Shown piece by piece: positions 34,901-46,249 of a stretch of DNA of 64,000 bases; the stretch's first letter is position 1, and each line of letters opens with the position of its first letter. A program made the translations under genes and the position numbers. This DNA is from Begonia masoniana. Lineage: Eukaryota > Streptophyta > Magnoliopsida > Cucurbitales > Begoniaceae. The DNA lies in NCBI GenBank assembly GCA_022432975.1, contig CM039506.1, positions 1,070,951 to 1,134,950 on the forward strand, in the 5' to 3' direction. The notes beneath the pieces are model-generated. The model worked only from the letters and a program-made list of their open reading frames with translations. It made no database searches and was not told the DNA's origin.

Positions 34901-36406
34901 TCTAGCACTAAAAGCGGCTAAAACAGACATCCTCTTATCTTTCTTTGAGGCTTGGAAAGTGTGTCTTAAACCACCAGGGGGTTGAAAACTAACTAAGCCA
35001 GTTCTACAATCTATCGTAGCATAGTTCTTAAACAACCAATCCATTCCTAAGATTACATCAAATCCCATGATCTCTAAAATAATGAGATCAGCAGGTAGGT
35101 TCTTACCTTCTACTGTCACTACACTATTAAGCAGCATACGACTAGAGCGCATGCGTTTGCCAGAAGGTAAAGCAACATTAAACATATGCTCAGAAAGTGA
35201 AGACTTAACGTCTAATTTATCAGCAAATGCAGACGCTATGAAGGAATGTGTTGCACCTGAATCTATTAAAGTAAATGCAGGCATAAAATTGACTAGTATG
35301 GTACCTGACACAACAGCAGGCTGATCTTTATCACCCGATTCTACCATGGAGAATATTCTTGGCTTAACATTCACAGGGCCATTCTTCAGAGCTGGACAAT
35401 CCCTACTCATGTGGCCAACTTTATTACAATTATAACAGCGAAGGACTCTGGGCTTTGGGCAATCCTTAAGCAGATGCCCGGTCTCCTCACAGTTGAAACA
35501 CTTCCCCGCGCTAATTCTACACTCTCCCGGGTGAAATCTTAAACACTTTGGGCATTGAGGGAACTTCCTAGTATCTGGTGTCTTCTTCTCCTTCCCTTGA
35601 CTGCCCTGGCCCTCACCGGGCCTCTTCGTTCCCCTGTGATGGTGTGGCTGGGTGAACTTTCGTGGAGCCGCACTAAACCCAGCACACTTCATCTCCGCCT
35701 CTTCCACTTCTAATGCTGTGGACACTACTTCACTGTAGGATAATCCTTTTATACCCGAGAACTTGACTCCTCTATAAATCTCAGGTTTCAGCCCATGCAC
35801 AAATTGGAACACTTTATCCTCATCTCTGCGTGCGAGGTGTCCGACAAACCTTGATAGGGATTCAAACTGTCTGCTGTATTCAGCTACGGTCCCTGTCTGT
35901 TTCAAGTTCATGAACTCCAACTTCTTTGTGGTCTGTACAGTACTGTTAAAATACTTCTCGTAGAAAATCTCCTTAAATTGCGTCCAAGTCATCGTAAGAA
36001 CATCATGGGTGGTCTCCATCGTTTCCCACCAAAGTTGAGCATCACCGGCAAAGTGGAAGGTTGCCAAAATGACCTTTTCTCCCTCTCCCACATTTGCACA
36101 CCTAAACATGCTTTCTATCTTTTTCAACCATTCCTCGGCCACAATTGGATTAGCTGACTTTCCATCAAAAGTGGGTGGTCGCAACCTCCTAAACCTCTTT
36201 CCTGCCTGTTCATTGTTGGAACCCGAGTTGGCACTCCCTTGTACCTCTCGGTTCAGTAGCAGTCCCAACTGATCGGACTGCTGGCGCATCATATCAGATT
36301 GTTGACGTACCAAGTCTGTCAGCTGCCTGATCACACCAGAATTTTCGGTACTTTCCGGGTTTGGTGTCTCCCTCTGTACTCTCGGTCTACCTGGTCGTCT
36401 AGACAT
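31923..36406 (-). pseudogene. Gag-Pol of element 2 (one stop, one frameshift)
   Basis: The likely start is [12 protein letters not shown] at 36406, which aligns with the element 1 start; an upstream ATG at 36442 is in frame. Order: Gag; two canonical CCHC knuckles ([14 protein letters not shown] and [14 protein letters not shown]); protease DSGATHSF; reverse transcriptase with FIDD; RNase H; integrase with HHCC and DDE; GPF module and chromodomain-like tail ending RQQDIMDQHPELFRY. An in-frame TAA at 33770-33772 interrupts RNase H just after GLGCVLM, where element 1 has Gln. A one-base loss in an A run near 32325 shifts the frame just before the GPF module. The rest is open, so decay is very recent or reflects assembly error. 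Confidence 0.93.
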
Positions 36407-36546
36407 TTTACTATATCCCTGTAAAAGGTTAACTATTCTCATAAATATCTAATAACTAAAACTAACATAAACACTTACAGTTGTTGGAGTACTTCCATGC
36501 AACGATCGGCACTGTTGAGTAATTCTTTGAACGGTTTAACCAAATG

Positions 36547-36558
36547 GCTCTGATACCA
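36547..36558 (-). other. Element 2 primer binding site (initiator Met tRNA)
   Basis: TGGTATCAGAGC on the minus strand, three bases from the 5' LTR boundary at 36562. Confidence 0.92.
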
Positions 36559-36561
36559 ACT

Positions 36562-38555
36562 TGTAACGCCCCGAGTTATCTGAACCCGGTTTGCTACTCG
36601 TAACGCTGAACCGAACCATGACGTCTTGATGCAAAAGTTAAAATTTCACTCGACAGCCAAAATTTGACTTTTTCTAAAACTAAATATATTTTAAAACTTG
36701 CAGCGGAATATCAATTGGACATCAATGAAGCTAAGTGACCTGTGAAAACATTTTAAAATGACTATTGGAAGTGTTAAGAGTAATTGGCTAAAAGACGTAA
36801 AGCTAAAAAAAAATAAACGCGGAATGCCCGTGAAGTTGCCGAAGTCGAACACATCTGCCGACGACAAAGTCAACGGAAGAAGCAGAAATAGGAATTAGGA
36901 GGTTTCTATCGATGACGTGTACAAACAACGCACCACCATCTACCGACAAGCCAACCCAACTACATCTGCCGATGAAGTCAACATAACTTCATCTGCCGAT
37001 GGAGTCAACATAACTCCATCTACCGATAGATTTCCATCTGCCGATAGACAAGCACGCGACATCCACCGACAACGACATTACGACTCCTTCCGATAAGGTT
37101 AAAATATACGCTACATCTGCCGATAGCAAAACTACAGGTTTTGCGACTTGCACCTGCCGATGACGTCAGCCAGATGTTCTCTCTCTCATCCAACGACTTT
37201 ACTGAAGGTACCTTCCGATAGGCAAAACGACAAAACTAAACATCCAGAAACAAACCAAATCACTGCCCTTCCCAAATTCAGTAAAAACAATGTTTTCAAA
37301 ATCCAACAGAATTCACCAATATCAGAAGATTCTCAAAAATGTTTTCAAAGCTTTGAAACCACTATTGTCATAAAATTTTCAGAAAAGGAAACATCTATAC
37401 TGAACTAGTTACTCTCAACTCAACACCTGCAGCCATGGATTAAACCGCCTCAATAGATGACCAAACCGATGCCTGAAAATGCTCCTCCAACCAGCCTATT
37501 CCTCATGTTGGTCGGTAAACATACCTTCAGTAACTTCTTCACCTACATCACAAAACTCATCTATTAGCCTAATGCTAAGCAAGTAGAGCGATGAATGAAA
37601 TAGATCAATGAAGCAATAATTTCCCTAAACATGCGGTCTCTACTTTCTCATCTCAGTTGTATTCAAATTCGTTCTCTGTTGATCCCTCTGTACGATGGGA
37701 AAGTGGATCAGTCATTCCCCAAAGCATACATCATCTGATCACAATTAAGGGGCGGATTAATTCCCTTAACAGTTAACTGGTCTGATCCCCCTGTATGATT
37801 GGGAAGTGGATCACTTTTCCCAAAACCTCAATCCTCTGTTCTCAGTTAAGGGGCGGATTAATCCCCCTTAACAGTTGTTCTGATCATCCTGCTCACACTT
37901 ACCATGCGTTTCATGTAAATTCATTTTCGTAATCTTTCAAAAACATGATGCATGACAACTGAAAAATAAACACACAAAACATACATAAACCCTACTGTTT
38001 TGTGATGTAGGCCCGAAGGCACAAACAAACTCTACTTACCTGGATTCTTGGCGAGTGCTCGGTTAGGAGCTTCTTCGGGATCTTTCTCACCTAGAACATA
38101 AACAGAACATTAAGTCAACCTGTACTAAAACTCATTCTAAGACATTCAGAAAACCTAAGGGAATAGTTGGGAGTTCTGATCGCCAAGCATTACTGATTCT
38201 ATGCTAAATCCGTATCTACTCACTTTCCTGATGAGTTCCCAAAATACATATCTAACACTTCCCCATACAATCTTCCTTAGTTACTAAGTCGGAAAAATCG
38301 AGGTAGAAACTTACCTAGCTCGTCGAACGGATTCGGGGAAGGAAATCGCCTGGGGAGTCTGCTGGTTTGAGCTGAAAACCGAGAGCAAGAATGAATGGTG
38401 GCGGCTAAGCTCAATAAATTCTTTTTAAATAGGTTATCCACTAATAAGTTTTTAATTTACCAAAATGCCCTTGCATATCCATTCATTAACCTAACCCATA
38501 TTTGCACATCTTAATTTGACAAAATAAATTGGGTTTAATGGAACCGGGTGCTACA
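36562..38555 (-). repeat. Element 2, right (5') LTR (1994 bp)
   Basis: Near-identical to the left LTR, lacking one 27-bp CATCTGCCGATG unit. The conserved GATGTAGGCCCGAAGGCA block lies near 38005 and a CAG/GTAAGTAG donor-like site near 38040 (minus strand). Confidence 0.93.
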
Positions 38556-38950
38556 CGCAGCGTCCAGGAGCGCCGATCGATCGGTAGAGGCTCCAGTAGA
38601 CCGATCGCGCACCCGAAAGGGTGCCGATCGATCGGTGCCAAGCGCCGATTGATCAGCACCTGCGCGCCTAATGCAGCGCGCGGTGTGCAGCGAGAGCTGC
38701 AACTCGCGCGCCGCCCAAATTGGTTCAGCCCGGTTTTTTTTTTTAATTTTCAGTTTTCCAAATTGTTTTAACCCGACATTTTTTGACATATTTTAAACGT
38801 ATTTTAGGCACGTTTTCTACAGTTTTCGAGGGTTCGAAAAATCCAAAAACCGAGTCAAAATTTTATTGAAAATTATTTTAAAATTCGTTTTAAACGCGGT
38901 ATGGGTTAGCAAAGTAACGCACCGAGCCGGGGCGGGTTCGGGGGTGTTAC
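38556..38950 (+). mobile_element. LTR 3' fragment, part 2 (resumes after element 2)
   Basis: Continues the LTR broken at 29866 and ends GCAAAGTAACGCACCGAGCC...GGTGTTACA at 38950, the same terminus as the LTR at 3123. It has several overlapping GATCGATC palindromes (38573-38655). The two opposite-strand frames of about 80 codons here are palindrome-rich shadows. Confidence 0.75.
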
Positions 38951-39803
38951 AGTTGAAATTTTGATGGGTTGATTTTCAAACTTACACATTTTATCTAGGC
39001 AAGGAAGATTTGCTTTTTGCTCAATTTGAGTAAACTTTATGTGGAAAATGTCATCTTTATTCGTATTTCACTTAGTGTTATATTTTATAGAAACTCAAAG
39101 TTTTTGTCTAAGTTTTGGAAAACCATGCCGAGGGTTTTGAGCAATGAAATTAAATTGAGTTTAATACATCACCTTAAGATCAATTGATCGAAGGACACTT
39201 CACTCTTGAAGATATATTGAGAACTTGTGATTTGAGTCTTTATTATAATTTTTGACTCATTTACAGGATACAAAGTTTGTGTTGCTATAGAGATAGAAGG
39301 AGGATAGTTTCGAGATGCTAAAAGAACTATGCAAACTTTTAAAGGTGAGATGTGTTGTTTGAAACCCATGGTTTTGTGCTTCTGAAAGTCAGGATGTTGT
39401 TTTGGTGTGAAGATAAGTTGGTTATGAGTGCATTATAATATTGGAAATTTTGAATGGATTTGTTAAATAGCAAACAGGGTGGAATTTCTCTTGCAGCTCA
39501 ATATGTTTAATATGCTCATGTATTAATATTGAGGATATATAGTTCAAATCTGGTACGTGTCATAACCTAGATAGAGATTCTTATTTAAGAGGATTATTAG
39601 TATGTATAGCATGCTAAATGATTTTGGAGTAGTGAGATCAAAATTTTAGGCATCAAAAGAATTTATTAGTTCAAATTCAGTAGCATACATAAAGAGAAGC
39701 CACTTGAGAATCGGAGATGAAAATAAAGTATCTTCAACTGTTTAATGATGATTCAATAGTTGATCCAAATTTTGAGGACGAAATTTCATTAAGTGGGGGA
39801 GAA
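38951..39803 (+). mobile_element. Decayed retrotransposon internal 3' end
   Basis: Degraded sequence with no long frame. At 39460-39500 a short stretch reads SKQGGISLAAQYV, weakly like an RNase H segment. The end, GAGGACGAAATTTCATTAAG then TGGGGGAGAA, is a typical junction of a gypsy C-terminus with a polypurine tract before TGTGAAACCC. The superfamily beyond LTR element is uncertain. Confidence 0.45.
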
Positions 39804-41283
39804 TGTGAAACCCAGCATTTGTTTTGGAGGAGAAAAATGTAATTTTCTTTCTTCTCACATGCCACCTGTACAATCTTCTCTCTCCTTCCATAAAACTCTC
39901 ATTTTTTGTTAATAATTTCTCGTACAAACCATGTTTGTCTGCTGAGGCCGCCACTCATGAGGAGGAGAAAGAGGCAAGGAGAGCAAGAAACCGAGAGAGA
40001 AAAATTGATCTTAGGTGAGTCTTTTTTCCTCCATGATCACGGTAGACTTTTTAGCAAAAGCCTTTGGTTTCTTTTAAATCTATTTACATATTCTCACATC
40101 TCCAAAGAAGTAGAACCAAATCCCTTAGTTATTTTATACTTTGCAGAAGAAGGGTTTATCCATTCAGGGATTCAAAGTCAAATCACATAAGAGCTTTCCT
40201 ATCTATTTCTTTTTAGAAATGAAGTAGAAAGCCACAAGTATCGTACCCATATTCATTGCAGAGGTACTATTTAATTGTTTTGTTCTGTTGGAGAAAATTA
40301 TATATATATATATTCCTAACCATTCATGTATGGATTACTCGAGTGGTAAAATGAGCTTGGTGAATAAATTTTGTAACCCAAAATTTGGTTTTTATTTTTT
40401 CTTAGAAACCAACTTACTGAATTAACACTTTGGACCCATGAATCTCGGATTATTGAGCTATTGAAAATTTTTGGATTTTGACTTGTTGTAAGTGCAATCA
40501 AGGTAGGGGTTTATTTTATTTTCGGTTAAGTATTATTTTTAATTCATTTATTTAGCATAAATTGTTTATTTATTTTTGTGCTATTATTTCATTCACACAT
40601 TTATCAACTGCATATTTTATCATTGATAAAAATTGTGTGGTTTTAACTAGAAGTAATCGGACAGCTGAAGAGCCGTGTCCTTGGACGCGAAACCCTAAAC
40701 CTGATCAGGGTAATTATTGCGTGCGACCGCCTAATGTTGATGTTTTGGCCCATGGCCTAGTGTGCTCGGAGTTCATGAGATGCTCTATTTTCACCGAACA
40801 TCTATTGAAATTACATAACTGCATTTTTATTAAATTTATGCATAATATTTTATGACTGCTGGAAATAAACTCTACCCCTATTGAGTTTAGTCTACTCACC
40901 CCAAACGACTACTATTTTTTTCAGGGTCAAATTAAGAAGAATTCTAATTATTGGCATGAGAACAATCACTTTGTAGGAATTTTCTATTTTAATAATTTTC
41001 TTCTTGAGGACTTATCTTGAATTTTTAATGTTAGACACTACTAAAGATGTGTAAGCTTTATTGTATTTAATTCACATGTATTATATTATTTGGACATATA
41101 TCATCACATTATCTGGTGTCATTTGTCGGATCTGTTTAATCCACTGTATTTCGGGCTGACTTCATAGTAATTTGTAAACATTCTGCTGCGATTGGTGAAA
41201 TTTGGTGTTATGGGTAAGACGATCTAGCCTTTTAGAGCCGGGTCGCTTCCCGTTCTGTCGCGAGTCTCCTTTGGGGCGTGACA
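39804..41283 (+). repeat. 3' LTR of a truncated LTR element (1480 bp)
   Basis: Starts TGTGAAACCCAGCATT after the polypurine tract and ends TTTGGGGCGTGACA. The 5' part of the element is missing. Internal landmarks include an (AT)n tract at 40300-40313 and ACTCACCCC at 40895. None of its short frames resemble proteins. Confidence 0.65.
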
Positions 41284-42398
41284 TGTGACGACTGTATCCG
41301 ACTCAAAAGGATCGCGGAGAAGCAAAAGCTTGTTGCCCAACACGCTGTTGAGAAGCTAAAGCCTAAGCAAGCCACAAGCCAGGCTCTACGAAGGAAATGC
41401 CTTCATTTGGTGTCGTAAAAACAGAAATAAGAGGTTTTTTTGGTCGTGTTTTTTATGATTTTGGACTTGCATTTGTTGTTCTTGATGTTGATGAAAAAGA
41501 ACCAAGTAGTGGTGTAGTTTCCTTCGTAAGCAAGGACCACCCGCTTTGATAGCTTGTGTTGATGATGAGAGGTTGTGTTTCTAGGTGGAAATATTGTTGC
41601 GTTCTGTGAAGTCCATGGAATGACAGAGCATGAAGCAATTAAAATTTCTTGGTGCTTTAAGAACTTGCACAGAAGACATAGAAAGACGGATGATTTTGCT
41701 GCATTCTTTTATTTTTGAAGAATGAAGAGCATCCTACTTTTTTTCAAGAACCTCGAGGACAAGGGTGATATCTAGGAGTGGTGTGCCATGGGCTCTTGTT
41801 TCGGTATTTGTTTTGAACAGTGATGGCTATTTAGTTGGGAGTGGGCTGGTCGATGCTATTATGGGCTCTAAGAGGGGCTATCTTAGGAGAGGAGGTGAAG
41901 GGAGAAAACGTCATTGGAGTGACCAGGTTTGTTATCTCTCCGTTCTTTGTTAATTTGCTTCTCTTCTTCTTCTGTAATTTTCATTTTTATTCTCAATATC
42001 AATTCCAACTTCCTTCTTCTCCCCTATTTTCCGATCAATATCATAACATACTGCCGCAAGAAGGAAAGTTTTGGCGTGAAGACATTTAGTTTCTCTTTCT
42101 TCTTCGTCGCTGGAGACGGAGACTTCTTTCTTCTACCGGTAACCCTTTCTAGTAATCTCCTTCCTCTTCTTCTTCTTCTTCTTCTTCTTCTTCTGTGCCA
42201 CTTTTCTCGTCTCTCTTATTCCCTCTCCTCTATAACCCTTTTCTGCATTCCCCTCTCTATTTTCTTCTTTCCTTCCCTCAACTCTACGTCTCTGTTCTCT
42301 TTCCTTTATTTTTCTATTTTTCTCGTAAATGTAATCCTTCTCTTGTATTTTTCTGTGGATTAATAATAGAAAGGATTTAAGCTGGGTATTTGTTGTTG
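41284..42398 (+). repeat. Block D1 (duplicate of 44093-45190)
   Basis: D1 and D2 match with an offset of about 2809 bases. D1 contains the E1-like fragment, an unassigned segment (41765-41953) and the PIG-B leader. It breaks after GGGTATTTGTTGTTG, where a retroelement fragment is joined at a few shared bases. Confidence 0.85.
41392..41720 (+). pseudogene. Ubiquitin-activating enzyme E1 (UBA1)-like fragment, copy D1
   Basis: Translated in pieces, this reads FGRVFYDFGLAFVVLDVD, then GVVSFVSKDHPL, a stop, CVDDERLCF, and after a shift IVAFCEVHGMTE. The order and spacing resemble the segment of plant E1 enzymes with DFG..F.V.DVDGE, CVDDERLEFQDGD and VVFSEV.GMTEL, from the region between the first adenylation half and the catalytic domain. 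Stops and shifts show it is non-functional. The frames upstream (RLKRIAEKQKLVAQHAVEKL) are coding-like but unrecognised. The match is recalled from family knowledge, not from a search. Confidence 0.5.
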
Positions 42399-42667
42399 CG
42401 AAAGTGTTTAAGAGATCCATCACATGTTGTAGTGCAGCAGGATATTGAAGTGCAGCCTACGTTATCCTACGAGGAGAAACCAGTTGATATTTTGGATTAT
42501 GCAGTGAAGAAGTTGCACAATAAGAATATTCCACTAGTGAAGGTGTTATGGCGTAACCACAATGTTGAAGAGGCAACGTGGGGCGCCAACAGGATATGAT
42601 GGAACGTTATCCTGAGCTTTTCAGGTACGTAAATTTTGAGGACAAAATTTTTATAAGGAGGGTGGAT
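42399..42667 (+). pseudogene. Chromovirus Pol C-terminal fragment
   Basis: It opens with [20 protein letters not shown] and continues to [13 protein letters not shown], nearly identical to the element 1 C-terminus. A one-base loss near 42577 shifts the frame before the final [13 protein letters not shown] segment. The polypurine tract AAGGAGGGTGGAT follows at 42655-42667. It is the 3' end of an element 1 relative on the plus strand, fused to the PIG-B leader. Confidence 0.9.
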
Positions 42668-44087
42668 TGTAACATCCGGAAAATTTTATTTATGAACGTA
42701 GCCTAGTTGGAATATGTGGTGAGAGTTTAATATTATTCCTAGAGTTTTCCTAAGCTTTTAGTATGGAAAGTAAAGTTGGAAGAGAAATTTTGAAAGGAAA
42801 CACTAAAGTGTAAATGATTAGTGGTTATTATGATTTAATTAATGTAAGAAAAAATAGAAGGAGATTTGGAGGAGATGTATTCACGTTGAACTACTTAACA
42901 AATGAGGGTGGGGATTTTTTATAAATTGAAAATTTGGTGGGAAAGAAATTAAAAGTAAAAAGTGATGTGATTTTATAAAATGGAAGGGTTTAATGTTAAA
43001 GGGAAAAAAAAACTCATCTTCTTCCTCCTTTCTACCCACAAAATTTTCAGCATTCTTCTAGGATTCTCCATCATCTTTTCTTCAAGATTTCTCAAGGTTA
43101 AAGGTAAGATTTTAAGTGGGTTTTGTAGGAAATGCAATTAAATGTTGATTTTTGTAGTTTTGGTGGTGGTTTATTGAGTTTTACTTAGGGTTTGGGAACC
43201 CTAAGAAGAATGGTCCGAATTTTGTGGTTAGTTAGTGGATTTCCTTCCCAAATTTCATGGGTTAAAGGTTAGATTGATTAGTTTAGGTTATTTTAGAGAT
43301 AGATTTGAGTTTTGGTAAAAATTATACAAAAATCGAATTTTTGAGTAAGAGCACCGATTCTGTTTTTGGCATTTCTGTTTGGCCAAGTTATTTGGTCGGT
43401 TAATTTCAGTATTTCAATGGATAGTAGACGTGTAGAGGTTTACGGATTGGGGTGGCACGTCGAAATCCGTTGAAAAATGAGTAAGTTATGACCGTTTGAA
43501 GTTGGACGCTAAAAATAGTTAGAAAAATCGGGTTTAGGTATTGAATTGTATAGTTGATTCAATTTTAGTTAGTTTTGGGTTTAAGAATTTCTTAGAAGTT
43601 TCTAGAATACTTGCTAAGTTATTTTCCCTATTTGTTATGTTGTCGAGAGAATAATTTGATTGGATGAAGTGAGCAATCATATTCCGAGCAGTCAAGTAAG
43701 TAGTTGTTTGAAATCGTTTCGCCTTCGGGCCTACACCATGGAACGGTAGGGTTACTGGTTGTTTGTTTCGCGTTGTGTGGTGTTGCATATTCTTTAACAT
43801 GCATCATGGTTTTCAATTAAGCAAAATACGAGTTTTCTTGCATGGTTTGATTTGCGAGCGTGAAATGTAATCAGATAAATGGAATTGCAAAATTAATCTT
43901 GATTAGAGTGCCTTATCGGGAATAAGTGCTGGAGTGTAGTACCCCAAGGGGACCTCTATGAAAGATGACCGGAAAAAATACATAGTCTTGATTAGAGCTG
44001 TCTTGTCGGGAATAAGTGCTGGAGTGTAGCACCCTGAGGGGACCTCTATGAAGGATAACCAGCTAAAATACGTAATAGTCGTAAGTA
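42668..44087 (+). repeat. 5' part of an element 1-related LTR, truncated
   Basis: Starts TGTAACATCCGGAAAATTTT after the polypurine tract. It carries CAA/GTAAGTAG at 43693-43703 followed by CCTTCGGGCCTACACCATGG near 43722, and duplicated ATAAGTGCTGGAGTGTAG units at 43920-44035. It ends within AAAATACGTAATAGTCGTAA, where block D2 begins at a shared TGACA. Confidence 0.85.
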
Positions 44088-44203
44088 TGACATGTGACGA
44101 CTGTATCTGACTCAAAAGGATCGCGGAGAAGCAAAAGCTTGTTGCCCAACACGCTGTTGAGAAGCTAAAGCCTAAGCAAGCCACAAGCCAGGCTCTGCGA
44201 AGG

Positions 44204-44535
44204 AAATGCCTTCATTTGGTGTCGTAAAAACAGAAATAAAAGGTTTTTTTGGTCCTGTTTTTTATGATTTTGGACTTGCATTTGTTGTTCTTGATGTTGA
44301 TGAAAAAGAACCAAGTACTGGTGTAGTTTCCTTCGTAAGCAAGGACCACCCGCTTTGATAGCTTGTGTTGATGATGAGAGGTTGTGTTTTCAGGTGGAAA
44401 TGTTGTTGCGTTCTGTGAAGTCCATGGGGAATGACAGAGCATGAAGCAATTAAAATTTTTTGGTGCTTTAAGAACTTGCACAGAAGACATAGAAAGACGG
44501 ATGATTTTGCTGCATTCTTTTATTTTTGAAGAATG
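44204..44535 (+). pseudogene. Ubiquitin-activating enzyme E1 (UBA1)-like fragment, copy D2
   Basis: Same content as the copy at 41392-41720 with a few substitutions. It again shows the DFG, DVD and CVDDERL segments split by stops and shifts. It lies directly upstream of the PIG-B leader, in the same orientation. Confidence 0.5.
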
Positions 44536-45361
44536 AAGAGCATCCTACTTTTTTTCAAGAACCTCGAGGACAAGGGTGATATCTAGGAGTGGTGTGCCAT
44601 GGGCTCTTGTTTCGGTATTTGTTTTGAACAGTGATGGCTATTTAGTTGGGAGTGGGCTGGTCGATGCTATTATGGGCTCTAAGAGGGGCTATCTTAGGAG
44701 AGGAGGTGAAGGGAGAAAACGTCATTAGAGTGACCAGGTTTGTTATCTCTCCGTTCTTTGTTAATTTGCTTCTCTTCTTCTTCTTCTGTAATTTTCATTT
44801 TTATTCTCAATATCAATTCCAACTTCCTTCTTCTCCCCTATTTTCCGATCAATATCATAACATACTGCTGCAAGAAGGAAAGTTTTGGCGTGAAGACATT
44901 TAGTTTCTCTTTCTTCTTCGTCGCTGGAGACGGAGACTTCTTTCTTCTACCGGGTAACCCTTTCTTGTAATCTCCTTCCTCTTCTTCTTCTTCTTCTTCT
45001 TCTTCTGTGCCACTTTTCTCGTCTCTCTTATTCCCTTTCCTCTGTAACCCTTTTCTGCATTCCCCTCTCTATTTTCTTCTTTCCTTCCCTCAACTCTACG
45101 TCTCTGTTCTCTTTCCTTTATTTTTCTATTTTCTCGTAGATGTAATCCTTCTCTTGTATTTTTCTGTGGATTAATAATAGAAAGGATTAAGCTGGGTATT
45201 GTTGTTGTTTTGATATTTGTTACGGGTTATAGAAAACCATAATAGCCTCTGGGAATTCATGAGTGTGGATTTCTCTTCTGGTTATTGTCTAAGGATTGAC
45301 GAGAATTGCGTGCGAGGGGAACCCGTTTCCCACAAATTCTTGACGATATTTGCTTAAGACT

Positions 45362-45840
45362 ATGAAGAAGAGATTTGGCAATTCAACTGCAGCTTCGAAA
45401 TCAGACAATGTCCAGTACCCACCTAAGTTTTCCGGATCGAAGCAAGCCAAATTGTCAAAATCTTATGTTTTTTCTACGCCACACAGAGTTTTGCTTTCTC
45501 CTTGATTTCCGCATCACGAATGCTTTGATGCTGCAGACCTATTTCAATCCGGATGAACATTGGCAAGCCTTGAAGTCGCCCACTACATCACATTTGGGTG
45601 AATGTTGCTTCATGAATTCAAAATGTTGCCTTTATTGGATCTCTATGTTTGCTTTCATACCAGTTGAAACACTTTTAGGTGATTTTGTTAAAGGCTATTT
45701 TGTTTTTATTCATGAAATCGGCAGGTATGGCCATTTGACATGGGAGTGGAAGAAGGGATCCGGAGCTACTTACACCCTCTTTTGTTGCTTTGCTTTACAA
45801 AGTTCTAGCCTTACTTGGCCTTGATAATCCATGGTTTATG
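45362..45840 (+). pseudogene. PIGB: PIG-B exons 1-2, copy D
   Basis: Exon 1 is 45362-45597 and exon 2 is 45725-45840. Compared with copy E, this copy has about five one-base losses in homopolymers: two in T runs and one in a C run in exon 1, and one G and one T in exon 2. There is also a small insertion in intron 1. The frame is therefore broken, although splice sites and amino-acid segments such as [17 protein letters not shown] remain. The clustering of losses in homopolymers could reflect consensus error. Confidence 0.88.
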
Positions 45841-46249
45841 GTAATTCTTTCAATTTTTTATTATTTACACCCACATAAACTAGGTCAAGAGACTGATATG
45901 ATTTTTTGAATTTAAACTTGCTTGAATTGGAGTCTTTTGATTTCTGTTATGGAAAATTATTTATTTCCTTCCCTCAACTCTACGTCTCTGTTCTCTTTCC
46001 TTTATTTTTCTATTTTTCTCGTAGATGTAATCCTTCTCTTGTATTTTTCTGTGGATTAATAATAGAAAGGATTTAAGCTGGGTATTTGTTGTTGTTTTGA
46101 TATTTGTTACGGGTTATAGAAAACCATAATAGCCTCTGGGAATTCATGAGTGTGGATTTTCTCTTCTGGTTATTGTCTAAGGATTGACGAGAATTGCGTG
46201 CGAGGGGAACCCGTTTCCCACAAATTCTTGACAATATTTGCTTAAGACT

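Larger units (their letters stand above)
29867..38555 (-). mobile_element. Element 2: near-complete Ty3/gypsy chromovirus, Tekay/Del-like
   Basis: This 8.7-kb minus-strand element has LTRs at 29867-31887 and 36562-38555 and perfect target-site duplications CGCAG (29862-29866 and 38556-38560). PBS and polypurine tract are present. Its coding region is related to element 1 but clearly diverged, and its LTRs are of a different family that shares only a few conserved blocks. One stop and one frameshift inactivate pol as assembled. Confidence 0.95.
44088..45964 (+). repeat. Block D2 (duplicate of D1 plus PIG-B exons 1-2)
   Basis: Repeats D1 and extends through the PIG-B leader, exons 1-2 and part of intron 2. 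Its last part is in turn tandemly repeated as copy E with a period of about 884 bases (45081 aligning with 45965). Confidence 0.85.

Noticed and set aside
38529..38789. Pair of opposite-strand frames of 80 and 84 codons
   Set aside because: They result from GC-rich palindromic LTR sequence open on both strands.
39460..39540. Possible copia-type RNase H motif (QGGISLAAQY)
   Set aside because: Too short and degraded, and the adjoining polypurine junction looks gypsy-like; not enough to assign a superfamily.
28302..42423. Lys/Arg/Glu-rich minus-strand frames (28302-28721, 42133-42423)
   Set aside because: They are the complement of the CTT-rich PIG-B leader and expand with the microsatellite length.
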